Source: an uncultured Bacilli bacterium | Lineage (GTDB): Bacteria; Bacillota_I; Bacilli_A; RF39; UBA660 | NCBI GenBank assembly: GCA_934091055.1 | Contig: CAKOKN010000009.1 | Location: 1-44,691, forward strand | Direction of reading: 5' to 3' | DNA length: 44,691 nt | Shown: one piece after another, positions 15,536-21,830 of the stretch | How the letters are laid out: each line of letters starts with the position of its first letter | Numbering within the stretch: position 1 is the stretch's first letter | Made by a program: the position numbers and the translations under genes | The notes under the pieces: model-generated | Databases searched by the model: none | What the model saw: the letters and a program-made list of their open reading frames with translations, nothing else | What the model was told of the DNA's origin: nothing

Positions 15536-16162
15536 ATGAAATCAGAAAAAACCAAGAATATTATAATTAGTATATTGGTAGTAGTTATTATAATTATATT
15601 GACAATTATGATATTAATGTTGACAGGTGTAATTGATTTAAATTCAAAGGATAATGAAATATCAAACAACAATAAATCAGAAGAAATAATAGATAAAAAA
15701 GATAATAGTAGTACACCAGAGGAATTAGTAGAGGAAAAAGATTGGACTGAATATTTATTGTCAATGCATATTCTTGAGGCTAAAGTAAAAAGAATAAGAT
15801 ATAAAGAGTTCGGAGCTGAAAGAGATCAAAATGAAACTAAAGTTATTGATTTGGCACAATTAAAAGAATTATTATCTAAGTTTAAGGATAGTGAACTAAA
15901 AATGGTGTATAGTTTAGGTATGGGTGGATCTGGTGATGGTGATTATCTTGAAGTGATGTATGAAAAAGACGATAATAAATATATATTTAATGTGAAAAAA
16001 GGTTTAATATTTTTAGATGAAAATGATAAAGATATGGTTGCATTCTTTAATGACAAAAATTATGATGTTGAACATTCTGAATATAAAGGTGAAGATGGTA
16101 GTTTTTACTTTTATAGAATAGAAAATTATAATGAAAGTATTTATGATAATTATTTTGAATAG
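15536..16162 (+). CDS. membrane-anchored protein of unknown function
   Basis: A 208-residue protein: short basic N-terminus, one membrane helix (about residues 9-32), a disordered Asn/Lys/Glu linker to about 68, then a soluble domain. The domain pattern (WTEYLLSMHILEAKVKRIRY...IDLAQLKELLSKFKDSELKMVYSLGMGGSGDGDYLEVMYE) suggests a small mixed alpha/beta fold, probably outside the membrane. There is no lipobox. AAGGAG is about 10 nt from the ATG. I do not recognise the family. It stands alone between two terminators. Confidence 0.75.
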   Translation: MKSEKTKNIIISILVVVIIIILTIMILMLTGVIDLNSKDNEISNNNKSEEIIDKKDNSSTPEELVEEKDWTEYLLSMHILEAKVKRIRYKEFGAERDQNETKVIDLAQLKELLSKFKDSELKMVYSLGMGGSGDGDYLEVMYEKDDNKYIFNVKKGLIFLDENDKDMVAFFNDKNYDVEHSEYKGEDGSFYFYRIENYNESIYDNYFE

Positions 16163-16192
16163 TATAATAATTTATGATTATACTATTTTTTT
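16158..16192 (+). terminator. intrinsic terminator overlapping a stop codon
   Basis: AGTATAAT (16161-16168) pairs with ATTATACT (16177-16184), extendable by three A-T pairs, then T-run. The stem begins in the TAG stop of the preceding gene. Confidence 0.85.
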
Positions 16193-16200
16193 GTTAAAAT

Positions 16201-16226
16201 AAAAAAAGATAGATTATTCTATCTTT
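16201..16226 (-). terminator. intrinsic terminator of the bL28 gene
   Basis: AAAGATAG (16205-16212) and CTATCTTT (16219-16226) form an 8-bp stem. On the minus strand a run of seven T follows. It lies directly after the stop of the small minus-strand gene. Confidence 0.8.
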
Positions 16227-16227
16227 A

Positions 16228-16404
16228 TTAAGCTAATTCGTTATTCTTTTTCATTGATCTAGCTTCTCTAACACTAGTCTTTACTTTGCTACCATCTTTT
16301 AAAGTAACAGTAGTCATATTTACTTTTTGAGTACTTTTAGTTATTTTTAGACAGTTAGGTCTATTATTTACAGATCTAGTCTTTTTAGTTGATATATTTT
16401 CCAT
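16228..16404 (-). CDS. rpmB: probable large-subunit ribosomal protein bL28
   Basis: A 58-residue basic protein, MENISTKKTRSVNNRPNCLK onward. It aligns by eye with bL28: KTRS-NNR in place of TGNNRSHA, then QKVNMTTVTLKDGSKVKTSVREARSMKK, matching the bL28 pattern of NLQKV, a strand pair around D/N-G, and a conserved SxRxxRxxKK end. The usual CxxTG start is missing, so it is a divergent or zinc-free form. GAGGAGGTAATT lies before the ATG. In Bacillus rpmB lies a few genes after rpe, and here it is 1.2 kb away but on the other strand. Own terminator, monocistronic. Confidence 0.65.
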   Translation of the reverse strand: MENISTKKTRSVNNRPNCLKITKSTQKVNMTTVTLKDGSKVKTSVREARSMKKNNELA

Positions 16405-16477
16405 AGAATTACCTCCTCATCAGTTCGTTATTAACTTTATCATAAAAATTAGATTTAGTCAATATTTATTTGATATT

Positions 16478-17179
16478 TTAGTGTTTATGGGCATCATTTT
16501 TGATAAATTCTCGTAAAATTTTGGTTATTGCTCTTTTTTCTATTCTTGAAACGTAGCTTCTTGATATACCTAGATTTTTAGCTATTTCTTTTTGGGTTAT
16601 TTCGTCTTGGCCGTCTAGACCGTATCTTTTAGTTAATACTTCTTTTTCTCTGGGTGCTAGTATTTTCATGTATTCTTTTAGTAGTTTGATGTTATCGTTT
16701 TTATAGATTTCTTCTGCAAAGTCAGGATCTGTTGTTTTTAGGACATCGAGAATTGTTACTTCGTTACCGTCTTTGTCGTAACTTATTCCGTCATATAAGC
16801 TTACGTTTTTAGAGTTTTTTTTGTCTGCTCTAAAGTACATTAGGATTTCGTTTTCGGCACATTTTGCTATGTAGGTTGTTAGTTTTACGTTTTTGTTAGG
16901 AGAGAAACTATCTATTCCTTTGATTAAGCCTACTGTACCTATGCCGATTAGGTCGTCTATATCGTTGATGTTGGACTCGAATTTTTTGACGATATGGGCT
17001 ACTAATCGTAAGTTGTGTTCTATTAGTTTGGCTCGTGCTTCTTTATCTCCTTGAAGCATTTTTGTTATGTATATTTCTTCCTCTTCCTTGGGTAATGGGT
17101 CTGGGAAGATGTTGTTTGAGTAGGCACCAGTGAAGAATGTTAGGTTATTTAGTAGGATGTTTAATATATTTATAAGCAT
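16478..17179 (-). CDS. sigK: RNA polymerase sigma factor SigK with pro-sequence
   Basis: Sigma-K directs late mother-cell transcription during sporulation. The 233-residue product keeps a hydrophobic pro-leader (MLINILNILLNNLTFFTGAY) before SNNIFPDPLPKEEEE, matching the leader that in Bacillus is cut to activate sigma-K. Region 2 (NLRLVAHIVKKFESNINDIDDLIGIGTVGLIKGIDSF...TYIAKCAENEILMYFR) and region 4 (REKEVLTKRYGLDGQDEITQKEIAKNLGISRSYVSRIEKRA) are complete. The gene is uninterrupted, with no skin-type element. AGGAGGT sets the start. It is divergent from yqeG. Confidence 0.93.
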   Translation of the reverse strand: MLINILNILLNNLTFFTGAYSNNIFPDPLPKEEEEIYITKMLQGDKEARAKLIEHNLRLVAHIVKKFESNINDIDDLIGIGTVGLIKGIDSFSPNKNVKLTTYIAKCAENEILMYFRADKKNSKNVSLYDGISYDKDGNEVTILDVLKTTDPDFAEEIYKNDNIKLLKEYMKILAPREKEVLTKRYGLDGQDEITQKEIAKNLGISRSYVSRIEKRAITKILREFIKNDAHKH

Positions 17180-17223
17180 TTTATACCTCCTAATAGAGTT
17201 TATGCTTATTTTTTTATTAATAC

Positions 17224-17277
17224 CACTTGAAGCCTAGGGTCTTCAAGTGAGTACTAGAGCCTAGGGTCTCTAGTACT
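17224..17277 (+). repeat. back-to-back hairpins with identical CCTAGGGT loops
   Basis: Hairpin A: 9-bp stem (17224-17232 / 17241-17249). Hairpin B: 10-bp stem (17250-17259 / 17268-17277). The stems are unrelated, yet both loops are CCTAGGGT, containing the palindrome CCTAGG. They sit between the divergent sigK and yqeG genes, so they follow no annotated gene, unlike the other members of this hairpin family. In plus orientation a moderately T-rich run (17278-17287) follows. Confidence 0.75.
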
Positions 17278-17358
17278 TAAATTTTTGGGATAAAAGTACT
17301 TCTATATCTTTATTTTTAGTTAAAAATAAAGTATAATTATATATATTGAGGTGAAGAG

Positions 17359-17880
17359 ATGAATTATTTTTATCCTGATATATATCAGAAGAGTATATAT
17401 ACTATTAACTATGATAAATTAAAAGATAATGGTATTAAGTGTTTGTTGTATGACTTAGATAATACTTGTGTACCTTATGTTGATAGAACTCCTAGTAGGA
17501 AGTTAAAAGATTTATTTGATAAGCTTACTGATATGGGGTTTAAAGTAATTATTTTTTCTAATTCACCTAGAACTAGGTTAGAACCATTTAAGAAAGAACT
17601 TAATGTTGATTGTTGTGCTAGTGCTGGTAAACCTAGGAAGAGAAGTTTTATTAAAGTGTTAGAGATGTATAAGTTTAGTTTATCTGAAGTAGCTATAGTT
17701 GGAGATCAACTTATGACTGATATATTTGGGGGTAATAGAGTGGGAATTACTACTATACTTGTTAATCCTTTGTCTGATATAGATATGCCATTTACTAAAA
17801 TATATAGGTTCATTGAGAAAAAGAAAATAAAAAAAATGAATGACTTAGGTGTTTTTGAAGTAGGTAGATATTATGACTAA
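17359..17880 (+). CDS. yqeG: YqeG-family HAD phosphatase
   Basis: A 173-residue HAD (subfamily IIIA) phosphatase of the usual YqeG length. Motif I is LLYDLDNTCVPY, motif II IIFSNSP, motif III lies around SAGKPRKRSF, and motif IV is VGDQLMTDIFGGNRVGI. The substrate is unsettled; relatives dephosphorylate phosphatidylglycerophosphate (GEP4-like). A GAGGTGAAG ribosome site lies before the ATG. It overlaps yqeH by 8 nt, the conserved yqeG-yqeH pair of Bacillota. Confidence 0.93.
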   Translation: MNYFYPDIYQKSIYTINYDKLKDNGIKCLLYDLDNTCVPYVDRTPSRKLKDLFDKLTDMGFKVIIFSNSPRTRLEPFKKELNVDCCASAGKPRKRSFIKVLEMYKFSLSEVAIVGDQLMTDIFGGNRVGITTILVNPLSDIDMPFTKIYRFIEKKKIKKMNDLGVFEVGRYYD

Positions 17881-18847
17881 GAAGTGTATGGGATGTGGTA
17901 TTGTTCTTCAGAGTACTGATAAACAAAAAGATGGTTATGTAGATAATATAGATAAAGATATATGTGAGAGATGTTTTAAATTAAAATATTATGGTGAATA
18001 TAAGGAAGTGTCTTTAAATAATAAAGAATATCAGAGTATATTAGATAGTATTCCTAAAGATGCTCTAGTAGTTTATTTATCTTCAGTATTAAATATTAAT
18101 TTAGAATATATGGATAAGTTTAATAATGTTATTGTTGTTTTGACTAAGAAAGATTTACTTCCTAAGTCTATTAAAGATTATAAATTAATAGATTATGTTT
18201 CTAAGATGAATAATAAATATCTTGATATAGAAATAGTTAGTTCAGTTAAGAATTATAACTTAGATAGTTTAATGAATAAGATAAAAAAATATAATACAAA
18301 TAATTGTGTATATTTTGTTGGTATGACTAATTCTGGTAAGTCTACTTTGATAAATAAAATAATTAAAAATTATACAGATGAAGATACAGAAGTTACTACT
18401 AGTATATATCCTTCAACTACATTAAATAAAATAGAGTTTGATATAGATGGTTTAAAAATTGTTGATACACCAGGGTTATTGAGTAGTGGATCTGTACTAA
18501 ATTATTTATCTTTAAAAGATATAAAGAAGATAACTCCTAAAAAGGAGATTAAACCTAGAAGTTATCAGTTAAAGAAAGATGGCTCACTTATAGTAGATGA
18601 TTTAGCTAGGATTAATTATTATAGTGATAATAATATAGTTATATATTTAGCTAATGGCATAAATATAGTGAAGAGTAGTTTAAGTAATAACAAATTACTT
18701 GATGGTGTTAAGTATTCTTTTGATTTATTACCTTTTGAAGATATTGTGATTGAAGATTTGTGTTTTATTAAGTTTACAAAGAAGTGTAAAATTGATATTT
18801 ATATGCCTTATAAAGTAAATATTTATAAGAGAAATAATTTGATATAA
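17873..18847 (+). CDS. yqeH: YqeH ribosome-biogenesis GTPase
   Basis: YqeH is a circularly permuted GTPase needed for 30S assembly. The 324-residue product has an N-terminal zinc finger (CMGCGIVLQS...CERCFKL), the TKKDLLP specificity motif first, then GMTNSGKSTLINKI, a Thr switch region, DTPGL, and a C-terminal domain. It is about 40 residues shorter than Bacillus YqeH, mostly in the tail. In Bacillus, aroE, yqeI and nadD follow; here a disordered protein and then mrnC follow instead. Confidence 0.93.
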   Translation: MTKKCMGCGIVLQSTDKQKDGYVDNIDKDICERCFKLKYYGEYKEVSLNNKEYQSILDSIPKDALVVYLSSVLNINLEYMDKFNNVIVVLTKKDLLPKSIKDYKLIDYVSKMNNKYLDIEIVSSVKNYNLDSLMNKIKKYNTNNCVYFVGMTNSGKSTLINKIIKNYTDEDTEVTTSIYPSTTLNKIEFDIDGLKIVDTPGLLSSGSVLNYLSLKDIKKITPKKEIKPRSYQLKKDGSLIVDDLARINYYSDNNIVIYLANGINIVKSSLSNNKLLDGVKYSFDLLPFEDIVIEDLCFIKFTKKCKIDIYMPYKVNIYKRNNLI

Positions 18848-18918
18848 AATTAGTAATTTTGCTATTTACTTTTTTACTATTTTATATTATAATTTATTTA
18901 GAATATGGAGGTATGAAT

Positions 18919-19518
18919 ATGAGTAAATATTTGACTAAAGAAGATTTAGAATTGATAGCAGATAATCCTACTTTTAGTACTATAGAAAGCTTATATAATA
19001 AGTATAAGAGTAATGATGAGGTTAGTGAAGTTAGTGTTAATAGAGAGGTAGATAATAATTTTAATTCTGTACCTATAAATGGAAATACTTCTTCCTTAAA
19101 TGTGAAAGAGCCTGTTACACCTGTACCTCCTTTAAGCAATACAAATAATGCTTCTATAGGAAGCGCTATACCAAGTTTTGAGTTACCTAAAGTAGATACT
19201 CCGGTAGTAAATAATAATAGTACAGTTGTTAATACTGAACCTTTGGCATTTAATGGTAATTTATTTGATACTCAAAGTAATCAAATGAATGGGTTGATGC
19301 AAACTACTGATAATTTTGGTAGGCCTCCAGTAGATAATGCTAATAATAGTGTTAATGTACAAAATACTAATAGTAATATTCCTGTATATGGAAATGGAAC
19401 TGTTAATAGAGAATCAAATGGAATGCAACCTACTAATCAAATGGGAGGAACTGGTCCAGTACAACAAACTCCAACGATGTTTGGTCAATTACAAAGTAAT
19501 TATACAAGAGCAGCCTAA
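18919..19518 (+). CDS. Asn-rich, largely disordered protein
   Basis: A 199-residue protein that begins with a short helical segment (MSKYLTKEDLELIADNPTFS, then TIESLYNKYKS). From about residue 45 it becomes low-complexity, rich in Asn, Thr, Pro, Val and Ser, with repeated NNS/NSN/NTN motifs, and ends FGQLQSNYTRAA. There is no signal peptide or membrane segment. GGAGG lies 7 nt before the ATG at 18919; upstream in-frame starts at 18859 and 18913 fit the ribosome site poorly. Function unknown. The frame is real: native codon use, good ribosome site and a terminator at the end. Confidence 0.7.
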   Translation: MSKYLTKEDLELIADNPTFSTIESLYNKYKSNDEVSEVSVNREVDNNFNSVPINGNTSSLNVKEPVTPVPPLSNTNNASIGSAIPSFELPKVDTPVVNNNSTVVNTEPLAFNGNLFDTQSNQMNGLMQTTDNFGRPPVDNANNSVNVQNTNSNIPVYGNGTVNRESNGMQPTNQMGGTGPVQQTPTMFGQLQSNYTRAA

Positions 19519-19531
19519 GGCTACTTTTTTT
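19510..19531 (+). terminator. short terminator overlapping the stop codon
   Basis: AGCC (19512-19515), TAA loop that is also the stop codon region, GGCT (19519-19522), then AC and seven T. The stem is short, so termination may be partial. Confidence 0.5.
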
Positions 19532-19544
19532 ATTGGAATTGTTA

Positions 19545-19573
19545 TTGACAACTTAAAGTATTTAATATATAAT
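19545..19573 (+). promoter_or_regulatory. consensus sigma-A promoter of the mrnC operon
   Basis: TTGACA (19545-19550), 17-bp spacer, TATAAT (19568-19573): both hexamers match consensus exactly. It is 22 nt upstream of the mrnC start. Confidence 0.9.
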
Positions 19574-19595
19574 AACGACAGAATTGAGGTAATTT

Positions 19596-19967
19596 ATGAA
19601 TACAAAAACAATTAATATACAAGTTTTAGCTTTACTTGGAGATGGTGTTTTTTCATTATATATTAGAGAAAAAATATTAGAACTTGGAATAAATAATACT
19701 AAGGAATTTCAAAATAAATTAATTAGTTATGTATCTGCGAAAAGTCAGGCGAAGATACTTAACTATTTAATTGATAATGGGAAGCTTACTGATTTAGAAA
19801 TTGATGTAGTAAAGAGAGGTAGAAATTATAAGAATGGTAATCATCCTAAGAATACTGATATTATTACTTATAAATATTCTACGGGGTTTGAAGCTTTACT
19901 TGGAGATTTATATTTAAATGATAAAGATAGACTTAATGAAATATTAAATATGATAGAGGTGAAATAA
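19596..19967 (+). CDS. mrnC: Mini-ribonuclease III MrnC
   Basis: MrnC removes the ends of pre-23S rRNA in Bacillota. It is a stand-alone RNase III catalytic domain without a dsRNA-binding domain. The 123-residue product has ALLGDGVFSLYIREKIL (catalytic Asp near 16), VKRGRNYKN, HPKNTDIITYKYSTGFEALLGDLYL (catalytic Glu) and nothing beyond. GAGGT precedes the ATG. The stop codon overlaps the rlmB start. The order mrnC-rlmB-sigH is that of Bacillus, but cysS is not upstream here. Confidence 0.94.
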   Translation: MNTKTINIQVLALLGDGVFSLYIREKILELGINNTKEFQNKLISYVSAKSQAKILNYLIDNGKLTDLEIDVVKRGRNYKNGNHPKNTDIITYKYSTGFEALLGDLYLNDKDRLNEILNMIEVK

Positions 19968-20674
19968 TGCAAGTATTTGGAAAGAATGTTGCTAGAGAAA
20001 TATTAAATAGTAATAAGAGAGTAAATAAAATATATTTAAGTAATAGATTTAATGATAGAGATATTTTAGATTTAATAGATAAGAGAAGAATTAATACTAA
20101 GGTGTTAGAGTTAAGAGACTTAGATAAGATGTGCAATGGATTACATCAGGGGATAATATTAGAGGTAGATGATATTAAGACTTATACTTTTGATGAAGTT
20201 ATTCCTAATATAGATAAAGAGTATCCTTTAGTGGTAATATTAGATCATATTGAAGATCCACATAACTTTGGAGCTATAATTAGAACAAGTGAAGCGTTAG
20301 GAGTGGATGCTATTATAATACCTAATGATAGATCGGTACAGATTACAGGGACTGTTGTTAAAACTTCTGTTGGTACTATTGAGAGAGTTAAGATAATAAA
20401 TGTTGTTAATTTAAATAATACTATAAAAAAACTAAAAGACTATGGTTATTGGGTAGTTGGTACTGATATGAATGGTACTTGTTATACAGATATAGATTAT
20501 AAAACTAAGATAGCATTAGTTATTGGAAATGAAGGTAAAGGTATAAGTAGATTAGTTAGTGAGAATTGTGATTATTTGGCGAAAATTCCTATGTCTGGGA
20601 CTGTAAACAGTTTAAATGCTTCAGTTGCTTGTGGTATCTTTTTATCAGAGATTGTAAGGTCTAGGAAGTATTAA
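19967..20674 (+). CDS. rlmB: 23S rRNA 2'-O-ribose methyltransferase RlmB (SPOUT)
   Basis: RlmB methylates the 2'-O of a 23S rRNA guanosine. The 235-residue product has an N-terminal L30e-like substrate-binding domain (FGKNVAREILNSNKRVNKIYL...), then the SPOUT knot motifs: LDHIEDPHNFGAIIRTSEALG (motif 1), VIGNEGKGIS (motif 2) and PMSGTVNSLNASVACGI (motif 3). Overlap with mrnC (TAATG) and with the next gene (TTAATG) shows tight coupling in one operon. Confidence 0.95.
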   Translation: MQVFGKNVAREILNSNKRVNKIYLSNRFNDRDILDLIDKRRINTKVLELRDLDKMCNGLHQGIILEVDDIKTYTFDEVIPNIDKEYPLVVILDHIEDPHNFGAIIRTSEALGVDAIIIPNDRSVQITGTVVKTSVGTIERVKIINVVNLNNTIKKLKDYGYWVVGTDMNGTCYTDIDYKTKIALVIGNEGKGISRLVSENCDYLAKIPMSGTVNSLNASVACGIFLSEIVRSRKY

Positions 20675-21234
20675 TGTATAATGATTATGAATTGTTATAT
20701 TTAGCTAAAGAAAACAATGAGACTGCTATTAAGATATTATATGATAAGTATTATCCTATTCTTTGTATTAAAGCTAGGATATATAGTAGGATTATTAATA
20801 GTTCGTATGAAGAATTATTTCAAGAAGCTAATTTTGCTTTTTATTTAGCAGTAGATAGGTATCAGGATAATACTAGATTTGTTACTTATTTAAATAAGTG
20901 TCTTGATAGTGTATTAATTAACTATAATAAATCTTATTGTAGAAATAAAAATAAAGTATTAAATAATTCTATTTCTTTTGATTGTGTTGATTATAATGTA
21001 CTTATTGATAATGATAATAATCCTGAGACAATTTTAATGGAAGAATATAACTATAGTTTGTTAAAGAGTAGAATAATAGATAGTCTTAGTTGGAATGAGG
21101 AACTTGTTTTTGCTTTGAAAGAACAAAACTACACTACAAAGGAAATAGCTGAAATTACTGATAAAAGTTTAAAATCTGTTTATAATATTATAGGAAGAAT
21201 AAAAAGAAAGATAGAAATAATAATGTCAAATTAG
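20674..21234 (+). CDS. sigH: sigma-70 family factor, probably SigH-like
   Basis: A 186-residue sigma factor with a region 2 (ELLYLAKENNETAIKILYDKYYPILCIKARIY...YEELFQEANFAFYLAVDRY) and a C-terminal region 4 helix-turn-helix (LSWNEELVFALKEQNYTTKEIAEITDKSLKSVYNIIGRIKRKI). It lacks the region 1.1 and 3 of housekeeping sigma factors. The place after mrnC-rlmB is that of sigH in Bacillus, with yacP missing, so SigH (the sporulation-initiation and competence sigma) is the best name. The sequence is divergent and shorter than Bacillus SigH (218), so the role is inferred from synteny. Confidence 0.7.
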   Translation: MYNDYELLYLAKENNETAIKILYDKYYPILCIKARIYSRIINSSYEELFQEANFAFYLAVDRYQDNTRFVTYLNKCLDSVLINYNKSYCRNKNKVLNNSISFDCVDYNVLIDNDNNPETILMEEYNYSLLKSRIIDSLSWNEELVFALKEQNYTTKEIAEITDKSLKSVYNIIGRIKRKIEIIMSN

Positions 21235-21254
21235 TGTAATGAGAAGAATAGATA

Positions 21255-21283
21255 TTTACAAAATAAGTTTTCTAATATATACT
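21255..21283 (+). promoter_or_regulatory. sigma-A type promoter
   Basis: TTTACA (21255-21260), 17-bp spacer, TATACT (21278-21283). It drives the acidic protein gene at 21303. Confidence 0.75.
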
Positions 21284-21302
21284 AATTATGTGGGAGGCAG
21301 AT

Positions 21303-21692
21303 ATGAAAAATAATGATAGAGAACTTAGTAGTGAAGAATTATTAGAATTTATTAGAGAAGTTAGTAATTCTAAGACTGTTGCTGATATTCAGAGTAGTTT
21401 GGGTAAGTTACTAACAAATGAAAAAGAAGATATTCAACCAGTGGAAGTTAAAGAAGATACTGCCTCTATAGGGGATACTTCTTTTAAAGGTGCTAGTATT
21501 TATGATGCTGAGGATTTACCTTTAGTTAAGGCTGATTATGAAAATATGAAAGAAAGAAATAAACAGTTAGATAACTATGCTTCTTTTGAGGATGAAGAGA
21601 TAAAAGAAGAAGTTACTGCTCCTGTTTTGGAAAAGAGACTTCCAAATCCTTGGGAAGGGATTAGGACTGTTACTCCAGGAGATAATAATTAG
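21303..21692 (+). CDS. acidic, probably disordered protein
   Basis: A 129-residue protein rich in Glu and Asp. An N-terminal helix pair (ELSSEELLEFIREVSNSKTVADIQSSLGKLL) is followed by an acidic linker and a C-terminal segment KRLPNPWEGIRTVTPGDNN that may be a binding motif. No membrane segment or known domain. GGAGG lies 5 nt before the ATG at 21303; an in-frame ATG at 21288 is upstream of that ribosome site and is rejected. It has its own promoter and terminator. Function unknown. Confidence 0.7.
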   Translation: MKNNDRELSSEELLEFIREVSNSKTVADIQSSLGKLLTNEKEDIQPVEVKEDTASIGDTSFKGASIYDAEDLPLVKADYENMKERNKQLDNYASFEDEEIKEEVTAPVLEKRLPNPWEGIRTVTPGDNN

Positions 21693-21701
21693 AAAATATA
21701 T

Positions 21702-21723
21702 AAATGCTTAGGCATTTTTTTCT
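21702..21723 (+). terminator. intrinsic terminator
   Basis: AAATGC, TTAG loop, GCATTT (21702-21717) followed by a T-run, 10 nt after the stop codon of the acidic protein gene. Confidence 0.85.
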
Positions 21724-21769
21724 TTGGTGTAATATATGTGTATATAGCAAACAATTGTATTATTTTGTA

Positions 21770-21798
21770 TTGACAATTAGTTACTATTATATTATAAT
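21770..21798 (+). promoter_or_regulatory. consensus sigma-A promoter of uvrA
   Basis: TTGACA (21770-21775), 17-bp spacer, TATAAT (21793-21798). I see no Bacillus-type LexA box (CGAAC-N4-GTTCG) overlapping it, so SOS control is not evident. Confidence 0.88.
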
Positions 21799-21830
21799 AA
21801 TCGATGTGTGATTGAAGAAGAGGCGATAAT

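Noticed and set aside
17197..17217. A possible sigma-E type promoter (CATAAACT on the minus strand) in front of sigK
   Set aside because: The implied transcript start would fall on the ribosome binding site (17185-17191), leaving no room for translation initiation.
19337..19615. A 92-codon frame overlapping the Asn-rich gene and the mrnC promoter
   Set aside because: It runs in another frame of a low-complexity gene, crosses a terminator and a consensus promoter, and has no ribosome site.
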